Source of the DNA: Scrofimicrobium sp. R131
Lineage (GTDB): Bacteria > Actinomycetota > Actinomycetes > Actinomycetales > Actinomycetaceae
Reading direction: 5' to 3'
Assembly (NCBI RefSeq): GCF_040256745.1
Contig: NZ_CP138335.1
Coordinates: 496,001 to 560,000 of the forward strand
Length of the DNA: 64,000 bases
Shown: positions 16,325 through 24,228 of the stretch, one piece after another
Numbering within the stretch: position 1 is the first letter of the stretch
Layout of the letters: each line of letters opens with the position of its first letter
Notes under the pieces: generated by a model
Databases searched by the model: none
What the model was told of the DNA's origin: nothing
Seen by the model: the letters and a program-made list of their open reading frames with translations, nothing else
Translations under genes and position numbers: made by a program

Positions 16325-16936
16325 ATGCCACGGATTGTGGACTCAGCTGACGTTTCACCGCAAGCATCGATCGGGGAGGGAACCAGCGTCTGGCATTTGG
16401 CTCAGGTGCGTGAGGATGCCCAGATCGGCGAGAACTGCATCATTGGGCGTGGGGCCTACATCGGCACCGGGGTCCACTTGGGCCGGAACTGTAAGGTGCA
16501 GAATTACGCCCTGGTTTACGAACCCGCCTACCTGGCCGACGGCGTGTTTATCGGCCCGGCCGTGGTGCTGACCAACGATCACAACCCGCGCGCGGTCAAT
16601 CCGGACGGCTCGGTCAAGTCGGCCAGTGACTGGGAGCCGGTGGGCGTCACGATTGGCGAGGGGGCCGCGATTGGCGCTCGCGCCGTCTGCGTGGCACCGG
16701 TCAAGATTGGCGCTTGGGCCACCGTAGCCGCAGGAGCGGTCGTGACTAAAGACGTACCCGACTACGCCCTGATGGTGGGTGTGCCCGCCCGGCGAATTGG
16801 TTGGGTAGGTAAAGCGGGACTAAAGCTTGAGCCCGAGGCCAATCGGCCGGGATATTATCGTTGCCCAGAGGCTGGAACAATGTACCGGGAAATTTCCGAA
16901 ACGGAACTGGAAGAGGTTGAAACGGATGACAACTGA
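16325..16936 (+). CDS. WbpD-like UDP-3-amino sugar N-acetyltransferase
   Basis: A 203-residue left-handed beta-helix acyltransferase. It resembles WbpD, which acetylates the 3-amino group of UDP-GlcNAc(3NH2)A. The start ATG at 16325 is chosen over a GTG six bases earlier because AGGGAG (16314-16319) is then properly spaced. Hexapeptide repeats run from about residue 15 to 150 (IGENCIIGRGAYIGTGVHLG), with the catalytic-site NDHNPRA and the C-terminal VPARRIGWVGKAG. The next gene overlaps by 11 bases. Together with the aminotransferase and oxidoreductase it forms the order D-E-B. Confidence 0.85.
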   Translation: MPRIVDSADVSPQASIGEGTSVWHLAQVREDAQIGENCIIGRGAYIGTGVHLGRNCKVQNYALVYEPAYLADGVFIGPAVVLTNDHNPRAVNPDGSVKSASDWEPVGVTIGEGAAIGARAVCVAPVKIGAWATVAAGAVVTKDVPDYALMVGVPARRIGWVGKAGLKLEPEANRPGYYRCPEAGTMYREISETELEEVETDDN

Positions 16937-18038
16937 GGAACTGGCATTTATTCCCCCCGCCAAGCCGATTATTGGTGAGGAGGAAGTGGAGGCAGTTTCG
17001 GCCGTCCTCCGCTCCGGCATGGTCGCTCAGGGGCCGCAGGTAGCGGCATTTGAGCAGGAGTTTTCCGAGCAGGTAGTCGACGGCGTGCACTCGGTCGCCG
17101 TCAACTCGGGCACGTCCGCCCTGCACCTGGGTCTGCTGGCAGCCGGGGTGGGCCCGGGGGACGAGGTGATTGTCCCCTCGTTTACCTTTGCCGCGACCGC
17201 CAACTCGGTTGCGATCACCGGGGCCACTCCCGTGTTCGCCGACATTGAACCCACCTACTTCTGCCTCGACCCGAAGGCAGCAGAGGCCGCCATCACCGAG
17301 CGGACGAAAGCCATCATGCCGGTGCACCTGTACGGGCACCCCGCCAATATGGACGCCTTCGAAGACCTGGCTGAGAAGCACGGCTTGGCTCTGTTTGAGG
17401 ACGCCGCCCAGGCGCACGGGGCCTCCCTTGACGGCCAGAAAGTGGGCACCTTCGGGACGTTTGCCGGCTTCAGCTTCTACCCGACCAAGAACATGACTTC
17501 CGGTGAGGGCGGCATGGTTACCTCCGCCTCGGCCGAGGTGGCTCGCCGCGTGCAGGTGCTGCGAAACCAGGGGATGGCCAAGCAGTATGCCAACGAGATG
17601 GTGGGCCTGAACAACCGGATGACCGACATCAACGGCGCGATTGGGCGCACCCAGCTGAAGCACCTGGACGAGTGGACGCAGAAGCGGCAGGCCAACGCGG
17701 CATTTCTCGATGCCAACCTGGAGGGCGTCGTGGTTCCCGCCGTGGCGGAAGGTGCCGTTCACGTCTACCACCAGTACACGATCCGGGTCGACGCCGCCGA
17801 TCGTGCGCGCATCGTCGAGCAGCTGCGCGACCAGTACCAGGTTGGGTCCGGTGTCTACTACCCGATTCCCAACCACCGCCTCGTTTCCCTCGCCCACTTT
17901 GCCCCGGGCCTGGATCTGCCCGAAACCGAGAAGGCCGCCGCTGAGGTCATTTCGCTGCCGGTCCACCCCTCGCTGAGTCAGGCCGACCTGGAACGGATCG
18001 TCACCGCGGTCAACGCGGTCGTTCGGGCGGGAGCATAA
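16926..18038 (+). CDS. WbpE-like DegT/DnrJ/EryC1 sugar aminotransferase
   Basis: A 370-residue PLP aminotransferase acting on UDP-3-keto sugars. The start at 16926 overlaps the acetyltransferase end. The PLP lysine is K188 in GFSFYPTKNMTSGEGGM. Other family features are NSGTSALHLGLLAAGVGPGDEVIVPSFTF-type and DAAQAHGASLDGQKVGTFG segments. In the WbpB-E pair the amino donor is glutamate, and the oxidoreductase NAD is recycled with 2-oxoglutarate (known for WbpB/E). The next gene starts two bases after the stop. Confidence 0.88.
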   Translation: MTTEELAFIPPAKPIIGEEEVEAVSAVLRSGMVAQGPQVAAFEQEFSEQVVDGVHSVAVNSGTSALHLGLLAAGVGPGDEVIVPSFTFAATANSVAITGATPVFADIEPTYFCLDPKAAEAAITERTKAIMPVHLYGHPANMDAFEDLAEKHGLALFEDAAQAHGASLDGQKVGTFGTFAGFSFYPTKNMTSGEGGMVTSASAEVARRVQVLRNQGMAKQYANEMVGLNNRMTDINGAIGRTQLKHLDEWTQKRQANAAFLDANLEGVVVPAVAEGAVHVYHQYTIRVDAADRARIVEQLRDQYQVGSGVYYPIPNHRLVSLAHFAPGLDLPETEKAAAEVISLPVHPSLSQADLERIVTAVNAVVRAGA

Positions 18039-18040
18039 AC

Positions 18041-19027
18041 ATGGCCAACATTCGCGTCGGGGTCCTGGGAATTGGCTCCATGGGGCGCCACCACGTGCGC
18101 AATGCCCGCGCGCTTGAGGGCTTCGATTTGGTGGCCGTAGCCGATCCGGGTGGTGACAAGTTCGGGGTGGCGGGGGATCTGGATGTCCTCGGCTCCGTGG
18201 ACGAGCTGATCGCCGCCGGGATTGAGGCCGCCATCGTGGCGGTGCCGACCGTCTTCCACGAGGACGCGGCCCTCAAGCTGGCCGAAGCCGGGATTCACAC
18301 CCTGGTGGAGAAGCCGCTGGCCGGAGATTTGGCGGCCGGACAGAGGATGACCGAAGCCTTCGAAGCCGCCGGTCTAGTCGGGGCGGTGGGCTACGTGGAG
18401 CGGTGCAACCCCGCGCTGCTGGAGATGCGCAAGCGCATTGCGGACGGTCAGCTTGGTGAGGTGTACCAGGTGTCCACTCGGCGTCAGTCGCCGTTCCCAG
18501 CCCGGATTTCCGACGTGGGTGTGGTCAAGGACCTGGCGACCCACGACGTGGACCTGGCCGCCTGGATTGCGGGCGCACCCTACGAACTGGTCTTTGCTCA
18601 GGTTTCGCACCGGTCGGGCCGGGATCACGAGGACATGCTGACCGCGTCGGGTCGTTTCACCAATGGGATCCTAGTCAATCACCTGGTCAACTGGCTCACC
18701 CCCTACAAGGACCGCGCCACGATCGTGGTTGGGGAGCATGGAGCGCTGGTGGCTGACACCGCCATGGGTGACCTGACCTTCTTCGAGAACGGCGAGTTTG
18801 CCCTCGAATGGGACCAAATTGCCGCCTTCCGGGGAGTTTCGGAGGGGCAGGTGATTCGCTACGCCCTCAAGAAGCGCGAGCCGCTGGCGGTGGAACAGGG
18901 GAACTTCCGCGACGCCATCAACGGGCTAAGCTCGAACATTGTGACCATGCGGGAAGGGCTCGACGACATGCGGGTGGTCGAGGCGATGCTCGAGTCGGCC
19001 GCCACCGGCGAGTCGGTGAAGCTGTAA
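18041..19027 (+). CDS. WbpB-like Gfo/Idh/MocA UDP-sugar 3-dehydrogenase
   Basis: A 328-residue NAD-dependent oxidoreductase: Rossmann motif GVLGIGSMGRHHVRN at the N-terminus, VEKPLAGD near residue 92, and the C-terminal alpha/beta domain with KDLATHDVDLAAW. In context it should oxidise C3 of UDP-GlcNAc uronate before transamination. The order acetyltransferase-aminotransferase-oxidoreductase supports this over a general Gfo/Idh role. The operon ends at a two-tier hairpin (19044-19079). Confidence 0.85.
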   Translation: MANIRVGVLGIGSMGRHHVRNARALEGFDLVAVADPGGDKFGVAGDLDVLGSVDELIAAGIEAAIVAVPTVFHEDAALKLAEAGIHTLVEKPLAGDLAAGQRMTEAFEAAGLVGAVGYVERCNPALLEMRKRIADGQLGEVYQVSTRRQSPFPARISDVGVVKDLATHDVDLAAWIAGAPYELVFAQVSHRSGRDHEDMLTASGRFTNGILVNHLVNWLTPYKDRATIVVGEHGALVADTAMGDLTFFENGEFALEWDQIAAFRGVSEGQVIRYALKKREPLAVEQGNFRDAINGLSSNIVTMREGLDDMRVVEAMLESAATGESVKL

Positions 19028-19043
19028 CCTCGACAGAAAGTTG

Positions 19044-19079
19044 ACCGGGCGTTTGGGTGGCAACACCTGGGCGCCCGGT
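19044..19079 (+). terminator. Terminator-like hairpin after the D-E-B operon
   Basis: Outer stem ACCGGGCG / CGCCCGGT and inner stem GGTG / CACC around GCAA, followed by TT and no long T run. A transcription end is likely but not certain. Confidence 0.6.
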
Positions 19080-19094
19080 TTGCTGTTCCGGTCC

Positions 19095-19106
19095 GGGGGG
19101 GGGGGG
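19095..19106 (+). repeat. G12 homopolymer tract
   Basis: Twelve uninterrupted G in the 291-base gap between the WbpB-like gene and the membrane protein at 19319. Such tracts slip readily. It is not in an evident reading frame. Confidence 0.95.
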
Positions 19107-19199
19107 AGAGTGACCAGGTCCAGCGGGCACCCGGAGCAGTTTGGCCAGTTTTCGGGGGCAAATGAGGGCGGCGCGCAGGTGAGTAATTGGCCTCAAACT

Positions 19200-19231
19200 G
19201 CTGACTGGTCTGGGATGTGCGCCCAGTCAGC
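19200..19231. repeat. Dispersed palindrome, copy 9
   Basis: Arms GCTGACTGG / CCAGTCAGC in the leader region of the gene starting at 19319. The right arm is of the GCGCCCAGTC kind. A second, unrelated inverted repeat (CCTGTCTCC 19262-19270 / GGAGACAGG 19289-19297) follows it. Confidence 0.85.
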
Positions 19232-19318
19232 ACCTATGCTGGTTCGGTACGGAGTGACTTTCCTGTCTCCCCGTGGTCGAAAGAGGCCGGAGACAGGCTA
19301 AAGCCGGGAGACCGCAGA

Positions 19319-20947
19319 TTGAGCACAAATTCAGTTGAGACCGGGACCAAACCTGCGCTACCTGCCAACACTGGCTGGCGGTGGATCCTGCTGGCGCTGG
19401 TGACGGTGGGAAACTATCTTGCCTGGTACTTGCTGTGGCGGATGGTCTATCTGAGCGGCGATGATTTTCGGGCCAGCCTCAACGGAGGAGCCGGACAGTA
19501 TGGCCGCTCCACCCTAGGCCAGATTTGGGCGGCCGGCGTCGATGACTATTTGCACTGGAACGGCAGGTTTGCCGACGCAATCGTGAAACTGCAGATCTCG
19601 CTCGGCTATGAGGCCTGGCAGCTCATCTCTCCTCTGCTTCTGACCCTGCTGGCCGCGGTTGCTACCGCTCTGATTTATCGGATCGGCCGGGTCGCCTTTC
19701 CCAACTTTCACCTGCGGACCGGCGTACTGGTGGTCGTCTACCTGCTGGTGAGTCTGATTCCCTTCGCGCTGATTGGGACCCAGCCGCTGCTGGGTTCAAC
19801 CATGTTCTTCTTCAACGCGGCAGTGGTGGGGTACGGTCTGGCACTGTTGCTTCTGCTGGTCGGCCTGTGGCTGCTGTTCGGCCGCTATCCGAAGAATCCC
19901 AGTGTTCCGGTGCTGGTGCTGCTGGTGCCGCTTTTCTTTTCGCTCAGCCTGATCAACGAGTCGGTTGGTTTCGCGGGCCTGGTCTTGAGCATGGTGGCCC
20001 TGGCCTTGCCCGCCACCCGGGTACTGGCCCGGGGGTTTGCTCTGGCCGCGGGGGCCTCTTTGGTTGGGTTTGTGGTCTTTTTCTTGGCTCCCGGTCGGGC
20101 GAGCCGGCAGGGGCTGGTCCATGGCGCCGAGGACTCGCTGCTGGTCAGGTCTGCTCGCGGCGCGCTCATGGTGTTGCCGAGCGGGCGCATCTACCTGGTG
20201 CTGGTCCTGATCATCACCCTGGTGGCCCTCGCGATCATTGGGTCCCGCTTGGTGGCGGATCGGGGGGCAGCGGGTCGATGGCCGCTGATTGGAGCCGGGA
20301 TTGGCGTGCTGGGGACCCTGGTCCTGTTTGCCGCTTCGGTTGCCTGGACGGGAAACCGGGACGGAGACACCTTTACGGCCGCAGTGCTGCGCGCGCTGTA
20401 CCAACTCGGCAGCTTCAAGCTGATGGTGTTGGGACTGGGGCTTTTGATCGCGGGCTGGTTCCTGGTCGTTTACCGACTACCGGCCAAAGTCCGGGACCCG
20501 CTGGTGCTGCTCACCGTGGCGGCGGTGGTTTCTGCCGGTCCGGCGGTGGCCATGGGTCTCTATCCGGGGCGCCCCTACATTTTTATCGTCTACCTGCTCT
20601 CGCTGATTGGCGTGCTGGTGCTGACCTTAGGCTGGAGTCAGGCGCGGTCCAGGGGATTGGGGTTGGCAGCCGGGGTGTTAGTCCTCGCCACTATTGCATT
20701 TGCTGGAATGGGTTACGCGGAAAGTCATCGCCAACTCACTGACGTTTACCGGCTGTGGCACCCGGTGGAACAGGAGCTGGTGGCGGTTGGTTCCGGGGCC
20801 GAGTTGCCGGCGGAGATCATCTTGCCAAGTGCCGACAGGTACCCGGACGAACTGTGGTCTCGCCTGGTTTCCCGCTCGGAAGGATCCGAGGCAGCGCTGA
20901 GGGAGTGGTTCGGAATCCCGGATTCGGTGAAGCTAGAATGGCGGTAG
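19319..20947 (+). CDS. Polytopic membrane protein, DUF6056/GtrII-like (putative GT-C glycosyltransferase)
   Basis: A 542-residue protein with about 11-12 TM helices. The TTG start at 19319 has GGGAG nine bases upstream and removes a poorly plausible N-terminal extension. After the first helix it carries GDDFRASLNGG and VDDYLHWNGRFADAI; a paired-Asp external loop with H-W-N-G-R is typical of GtrII/DUF3329/DUF6056-like transferases that use polyprenyl-phosphate sugars outside the membrane. The following two genes are a GtrB-like synthase and a GtrA-like flippase, giving a complete three-part Gtr module. The sugar and acceptor are unknown. Confidence 0.72.
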   Translation: MSTNSVETGTKPALPANTGWRWILLALVTVGNYLAWYLLWRMVYLSGDDFRASLNGGAGQYGRSTLGQIWAAGVDDYLHWNGRFADAIVKLQISLGYEAWQLISPLLLTLLAAVATALIYRIGRVAFPNFHLRTGVLVVVYLLVSLIPFALIGTQPLLGSTMFFFNAAVVGYGLALLLLLVGLWLLFGRYPKNPSVPVLVLLVPLFFSLSLINESVGFAGLVLSMVALALPATRVLARGFALAAGASLVGFVVFFLAPGRASRQGLVHGAEDSLLVRSARGALMVLPSGRIYLVLVLIITLVALAIIGSRLVADRGAAGRWPLIGAGIGVLGTLVLFAASVAWTGNRDGDTFTAAVLRALYQLGSFKLMVLGLGLLIAGWFLVVYRLPAKVRDPLVLLTVAAVVSAGPAVAMGLYPGRPYIFIVYLLSLIGVLVLTLGWSQARSRGLGLAAGVLVLATIAFAGMGYAESHRQLTDVYRLWHPVEQELVAVGSGAELPAEIILPSADRYPDELWSRLVSRSEGSEAALREWFGIPDSVKLEWR

Positions 20948-20981
20948 GCAGCATGTTAGCGGTTCTATTTGAGGGGGCACG

Positions 20982-21920
20982 ATGGTAGATCTTTCCGTCG
21001 TTGTCCCCTGCCACAACGAGGCCGGACAGCTGTTAGCGCTCAAGCAGGCGCTGGTCTCCACCATGACGGAGCACCTTCCAGAGCTGGCATTTGAAGTGGT
21101 CTTGGTGGACGACGGATCGACCGATGGCACCGCCGAGCTGATTGAGCAGATTTGCGCAGAGAATCCCCATTTCCGTGGGCTTTCGTTCTCGCGCAACTTC
21201 GGGAAAGAATCGGCCATGCTGGCCGGGTTGGAAGCCAGTGTCGGACAGTACGTCGTGATTATGGACGCCGACCTGCAGCACCCCCCGGAGCTGATTCCGG
21301 AGCTGTACCACCAGATTGTCCAAAACGGGGTGGATCAGGTGATTGCCCGGAGGAATCGGGCCGGGGATTCGTTCTGGCGCTCGTTGGTGTCCAAGGCCTA
21401 CTACCGTCTCGTGAACTCAATGGTCGACGTAAAGCTGCAAGATGGAGAGGGAGACTTCCGGATCCTGAGCCGAAGGGCGGTCACGGCCCTGGTGTCGCTG
21501 CGAGAGACCAACCGGTTCTCCAAGGGGCTGTTTTCGTGGATTGGGTTCCCCACAGAAGTGATGGAATACCAAAACGTGACCCGGGACGGGGGAACCTCCT
21601 CGTGGTCCACCAAGTCGCTGATCAATTACGGGATTGAAGGAGTTGTCTCCTTCAACTCCAAACCGCTTCGAAGCGTGATTTACCTGGGCGCAATCATCTT
21701 CGGGCTCTCGCTGCTCTACCTGGTCTATCTGTTGGGGCAGTATCTGGTGGTTGGGGTGACAACTCCCGGATATGTCACCACGATCGCGGTGATCATCATG
21801 TTCGGCGGTGCGCAACTGTTTGGCCTTGGAATTGTTGGGGAGTACGTGGGCCGGCTGTACCAAGAGGTAAAGAGCAGGCCTCACTACCTGGTGTATCGCA
21901 CCTTCGGACAGTCCGAGTAG
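20982..21920 (+). CDS. GtrB-like polyprenyl-phosphate glycosyltransferase (GT2)
   Basis: A 312-residue GT2: N-terminal GT-A domain with VVVPCHNEAGQL, LVDDGSTDGT, RNFGKESAMLAGL and DADLQHPPELIP, then two C-terminal TM helices (about 228-252 and 262-287) and the YVGRLYQEVKSRPHYL tail. This is the pattern of bactoprenol glucosyl transferases such as GtrB/CsbB/YfdH. It should move a sugar from UDP-sugar onto undecaprenyl phosphate on the cytoplasmic face. It stands between the GT-C-like gene and gtrA. Confidence 0.9.
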   Translation: MVDLSVVVPCHNEAGQLLALKQALVSTMTEHLPELAFEVVLVDDGSTDGTAELIEQICAENPHFRGLSFSRNFGKESAMLAGLEASVGQYVVIMDADLQHPPELIPELYHQIVQNGVDQVIARRNRAGDSFWRSLVSKAYYRLVNSMVDVKLQDGEGDFRILSRRAVTALVSLRETNRFSKGLFSWIGFPTEVMEYQNVTRDGGTSSWSTKSLINYGIEGVVSFNSKPLRSVIYLGAIIFGLSLLYLVYLLGQYLVVGVTTPGYVTTIAVIIMFGGAQLFGLGIVGEYVGRLYQEVKSRPHYLVYRTFGQSE

Positions 21921-21932
21921 GGGCCCAGGCAA

Positions 21933-22406
21933 GTGCGAAAGAATCTAGAGCAGTTCATCAGGTTTGGCATGGTTGGTGTGGTCAACACGGGGGTCTACTA
22001 TGCCTTTTACCGAGTGTGGCTGTTAATCTTGCCCTACCTCGCAGCCCACGTCCTGGCCTGGGCGCTGGCCACGTTGATCTCCTTCTACCTAAACGCATAC
22101 TTCACGTTCAAGGTACGCCCGACTCTAAAGAAGCTGTTAGCGTTCCCACTGTCCTCACTGGTCAACCTGGCCATTTCGACGGTGGTCTCGGCGATCCTGG
22201 TGAGCGGGATGGACGTGTCCGACAAGTGGGGAACGCTGATTGGTGGCATCATTGCCGTGCCATTTACTTTCCTGGTTGTTCGTTTGATCTTTGTCCGGCC
22301 CGCGGCCTCGACCCAGGCCCCAGCTGCAACCGCAGGGGAATCCCCGGCGGCTGCTCCAGAGCCGACTCCGGCTCCGGCACAGACAGAAGGCGAAACTACA
22401 ATCTGA
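21933..22406 (+). CDS. GtrA-like flippase
   Basis: A 157-residue protein starting at a GTG, 12 bases after the GtrB-like gene. Four TM helices; the N-terminal EQFIRFGMVGVVNTGVYYAFYR and SFYLNAYFTFK are GtrA hallmarks. The C-terminal ~35 residues are an Ala/Pro-rich low-complexity tail (APAATAGESPAAAPEPTPAP) not typical of the family. It presumably translocates the lipid-linked sugar made by the preceding enzyme. A small hairpin (GGCTCA 22413-22418 / TGAGCC 22426-22431) separates it from the next gene. Confidence 0.88.
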   Translation: MRKNLEQFIRFGMVGVVNTGVYYAFYRVWLLILPYLAAHVLAWALATLISFYLNAYFTFKVRPTLKKLLAFPLSSLVNLAISTVVSAILVSGMDVSDKWGTLIGGIIAVPFTFLVVRLIFVRPAASTQAPAATAGESPAAAPEPTPAPAQTEGETTI

Positions 22407-22452
22407 GTTCAGGCTCATGTTTGCTGAGCCATAAGAGAGGATGTGACCGCTG

Positions 22453-23976
22453 TTGGGTACCACTCAAACTGACGGCAAACCCCGCACTGGCAAGGTGCTG
22501 CGCGCTCTTGGCTGGGCCGCGGCCTGGCTCCTGGCGTTGGTAGGACTGGTCCTGTTCCTGGGATCCGTGTGGGTTCGCCGCAAGTTTGGCGTAGTTTCCA
22601 TCGACCAGGCACTGATGAACATCCCCGAGCCGGGGAAGAACATTCCTGGTGGTTGGGACCTGGTGCTGGAGGGAACGCTCTGGATTGTGGTGCTACCAAT
22701 CGTGATTTGGGTGGCGGCCCTGCTGCTGTGGCGGTGGACGCGGCGCCCCAGCTTCCGCTCTTCCAGCCCGAAGTTGGGCTTGGCAGTGTCGATCGCCTGG
22801 GTGCCGGTGCTGCTCCTGTTGGTGCCGGCCAGCGGGCTGTACCAGGGGAACCTCACGTTCGACCTGCAAACCTACCTGCAGGCTCGAAACTCGAAGATGG
22901 ACATGCAGGACTACTACGCGGTGCCCGAGTTTGACCAGCCTCTGACTGACAAGTCCAACCTGGTACTGATTTACCTTGAGTCGGTTGAAGACGCCATGGG
23001 CCTCGTCCCGCCGTTCGAACTGAACATGTTAGCGCCGGTTCAGGAGGCAACCGAGGATTGGCAGAGCATCCCGGCCCTGGAGCAGTATGCGGGTGGGGGC
23101 TGGACCATGTCGGGGATCGTCTCGACCCAATGCGGGATTCCGTTGCGGTCTGGGAACGCGCACACGACGTCGGCCGAGATGAATGTTCTGGGGGCTGAGA
23201 CCAGCCGGTTCCTCTCCGGCGCGGTTTGTCTGGGGGATGTCCTGGCTGATGCCGGCTATCAAAACGTGTTCATGGGCGGCGCCGACTCTGCTTTTGCCGG
23301 CAAACATAGCTTCCTGGAGCAACATGGGTACCAGACGATCAAAGATCTGAATACCTGGGAGGCTGCCGGTGAAACCGAGATGCGCAGCGACTGGGGTCTG
23401 TCCGACCGCCGGCTGATGGACCTGGCCAAAGACCAGCTGATGGAACTGCGCGACTCTGGCCAACCTTACAATCTGACCCTGCTGACGCTTGACACGCACG
23501 ATGGACCTCGGCCTCACGACTACTGCCCGGTGACCACCGACGTGCCGATGACCTCTATTACCGAATGCTCCATGTCTCAGGTGGCCGGATTCCTCGAGTT
23601 CATGGAAGACGAAGGATTCTTGGAGGACACCGCAGTCGTGGTGATGGGTGATCACCTGAAGTTTGTGGCTGAGACCAACAGCTTCTAGGACGAGCTGCGC
23701 CCACTTGAGAATCGAACCATTTTCAACCGGTTCCATTCGCCCGAGGAGGTCAAGGTAGTCGACACGTTCACCGATCAGCTAGACATGTACCCGACCATTT
23801 TGGACCTGATGGGGCTGGATCCGGTTGATGGGCGGGCCGGCTTGGGAGTGTCCGCGCTGGAAAAGGGGCAGCCAAAGGGGAGCGTCCGTTCCCTGTCACC
23901 AGATCAGTACCATGAACTTCTGTTCTCGCGGTCCTTGGATTTCTACAATCGGATGTGGGGTCAACTGCCCAACTAA
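22453..23976 (+). pseudogene. LTA synthase/MdoB-like phosphoglycerol transferase interrupted by an in-frame amber codon
   Basis: From a TTG at 22453 the frame encodes a sulfatase-fold membrane enzyme that transfers phosphoglycerol from phosphatidylglycerol. It has three N-terminal TM helices, then the extracellular domain with E176 (YLESVED), nucleophile T225 in VSTQCGIPL (an MdoB-like surround) and GDH at 399-401. At codon 412 (23686-23688) there is a TAG. The same frame then continues without break for 96 codons (DELRPLENRTIFNRF... TFTDQLDMYPTILDLMGL...), which is clearly the family's C-terminus. So one base change, or a sequencing error, splits the gene. A truncated 411-residue product keeps all named catalytic residues. 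The start is uncertain because the Shine-Dalgarno match is weak. Confidence 0.85.
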
Positions 23977-23994
23977 GCAGTTGTCGCTGATTAG

Positions 23995-24024
23995 AGCCGG
24001 GGTAGGAGTGTGCCTGCCCCGGCT
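23995..24024 (+). terminator. Hairpin after the phosphoglycerol transferase frame
   Basis: AGCCGGGG-T-AGG / CCT-G-CCCCGGCT around a 6-base loop, a 12-pair stem including one G:T pair, 19 bases after the second stop codon. No T run follows, so it is a weak or Rho-assisted terminator. Confidence 0.6.
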
Positions 24025-24157
24025 GAAAGCCGCCTGGCTACCGGGGCTCATCTGACTGTGCCCAGGCGACCCTGGCCCCACGCCGGCAACCCTCTCAATG
24101 GCTCGATCTGGGCCGATCTCCGCACTTTTCTCGGATGTTCTCATTTCGTTGTCGCCT

Positions 24158-24189
24158 GTTACAAATGATGTTATTGTGACAGATGTGAC
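24158..24189 (+). promoter_or_regulatory. Cluster of GTNAC-like repeats upstream of the secreted amidase (possible MtrA site)
   Basis: GTTAC (24158), GTTAT (24170), GTGAC (24176) and GTGAC (24185) form irregular direct repeats 40-70 bases before the amidase start. Spaced GTNAC direct repeats are the reported MtrA recognition pattern in actinobacteria. The spacing here is looser than the usual 5-6 bases between repeats. The rest of the 252-base gap 23977-24228 holds only the hairpin at 23995. Confidence 0.35.
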
Positions 24190-24228
24190 GATTGAACTAT
24201 CTACGCCTGCAACCTGAGAGGGAACCTC

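Noticed and set aside
23785-23976. Independent small gene after the phosphoglycerol transferase
   Set aside because: It is the same reading frame as the upstream gene, with family C-terminal sequence that begins before its first ATG and no ribosome site, so it is the remnant beyond the amber codon.
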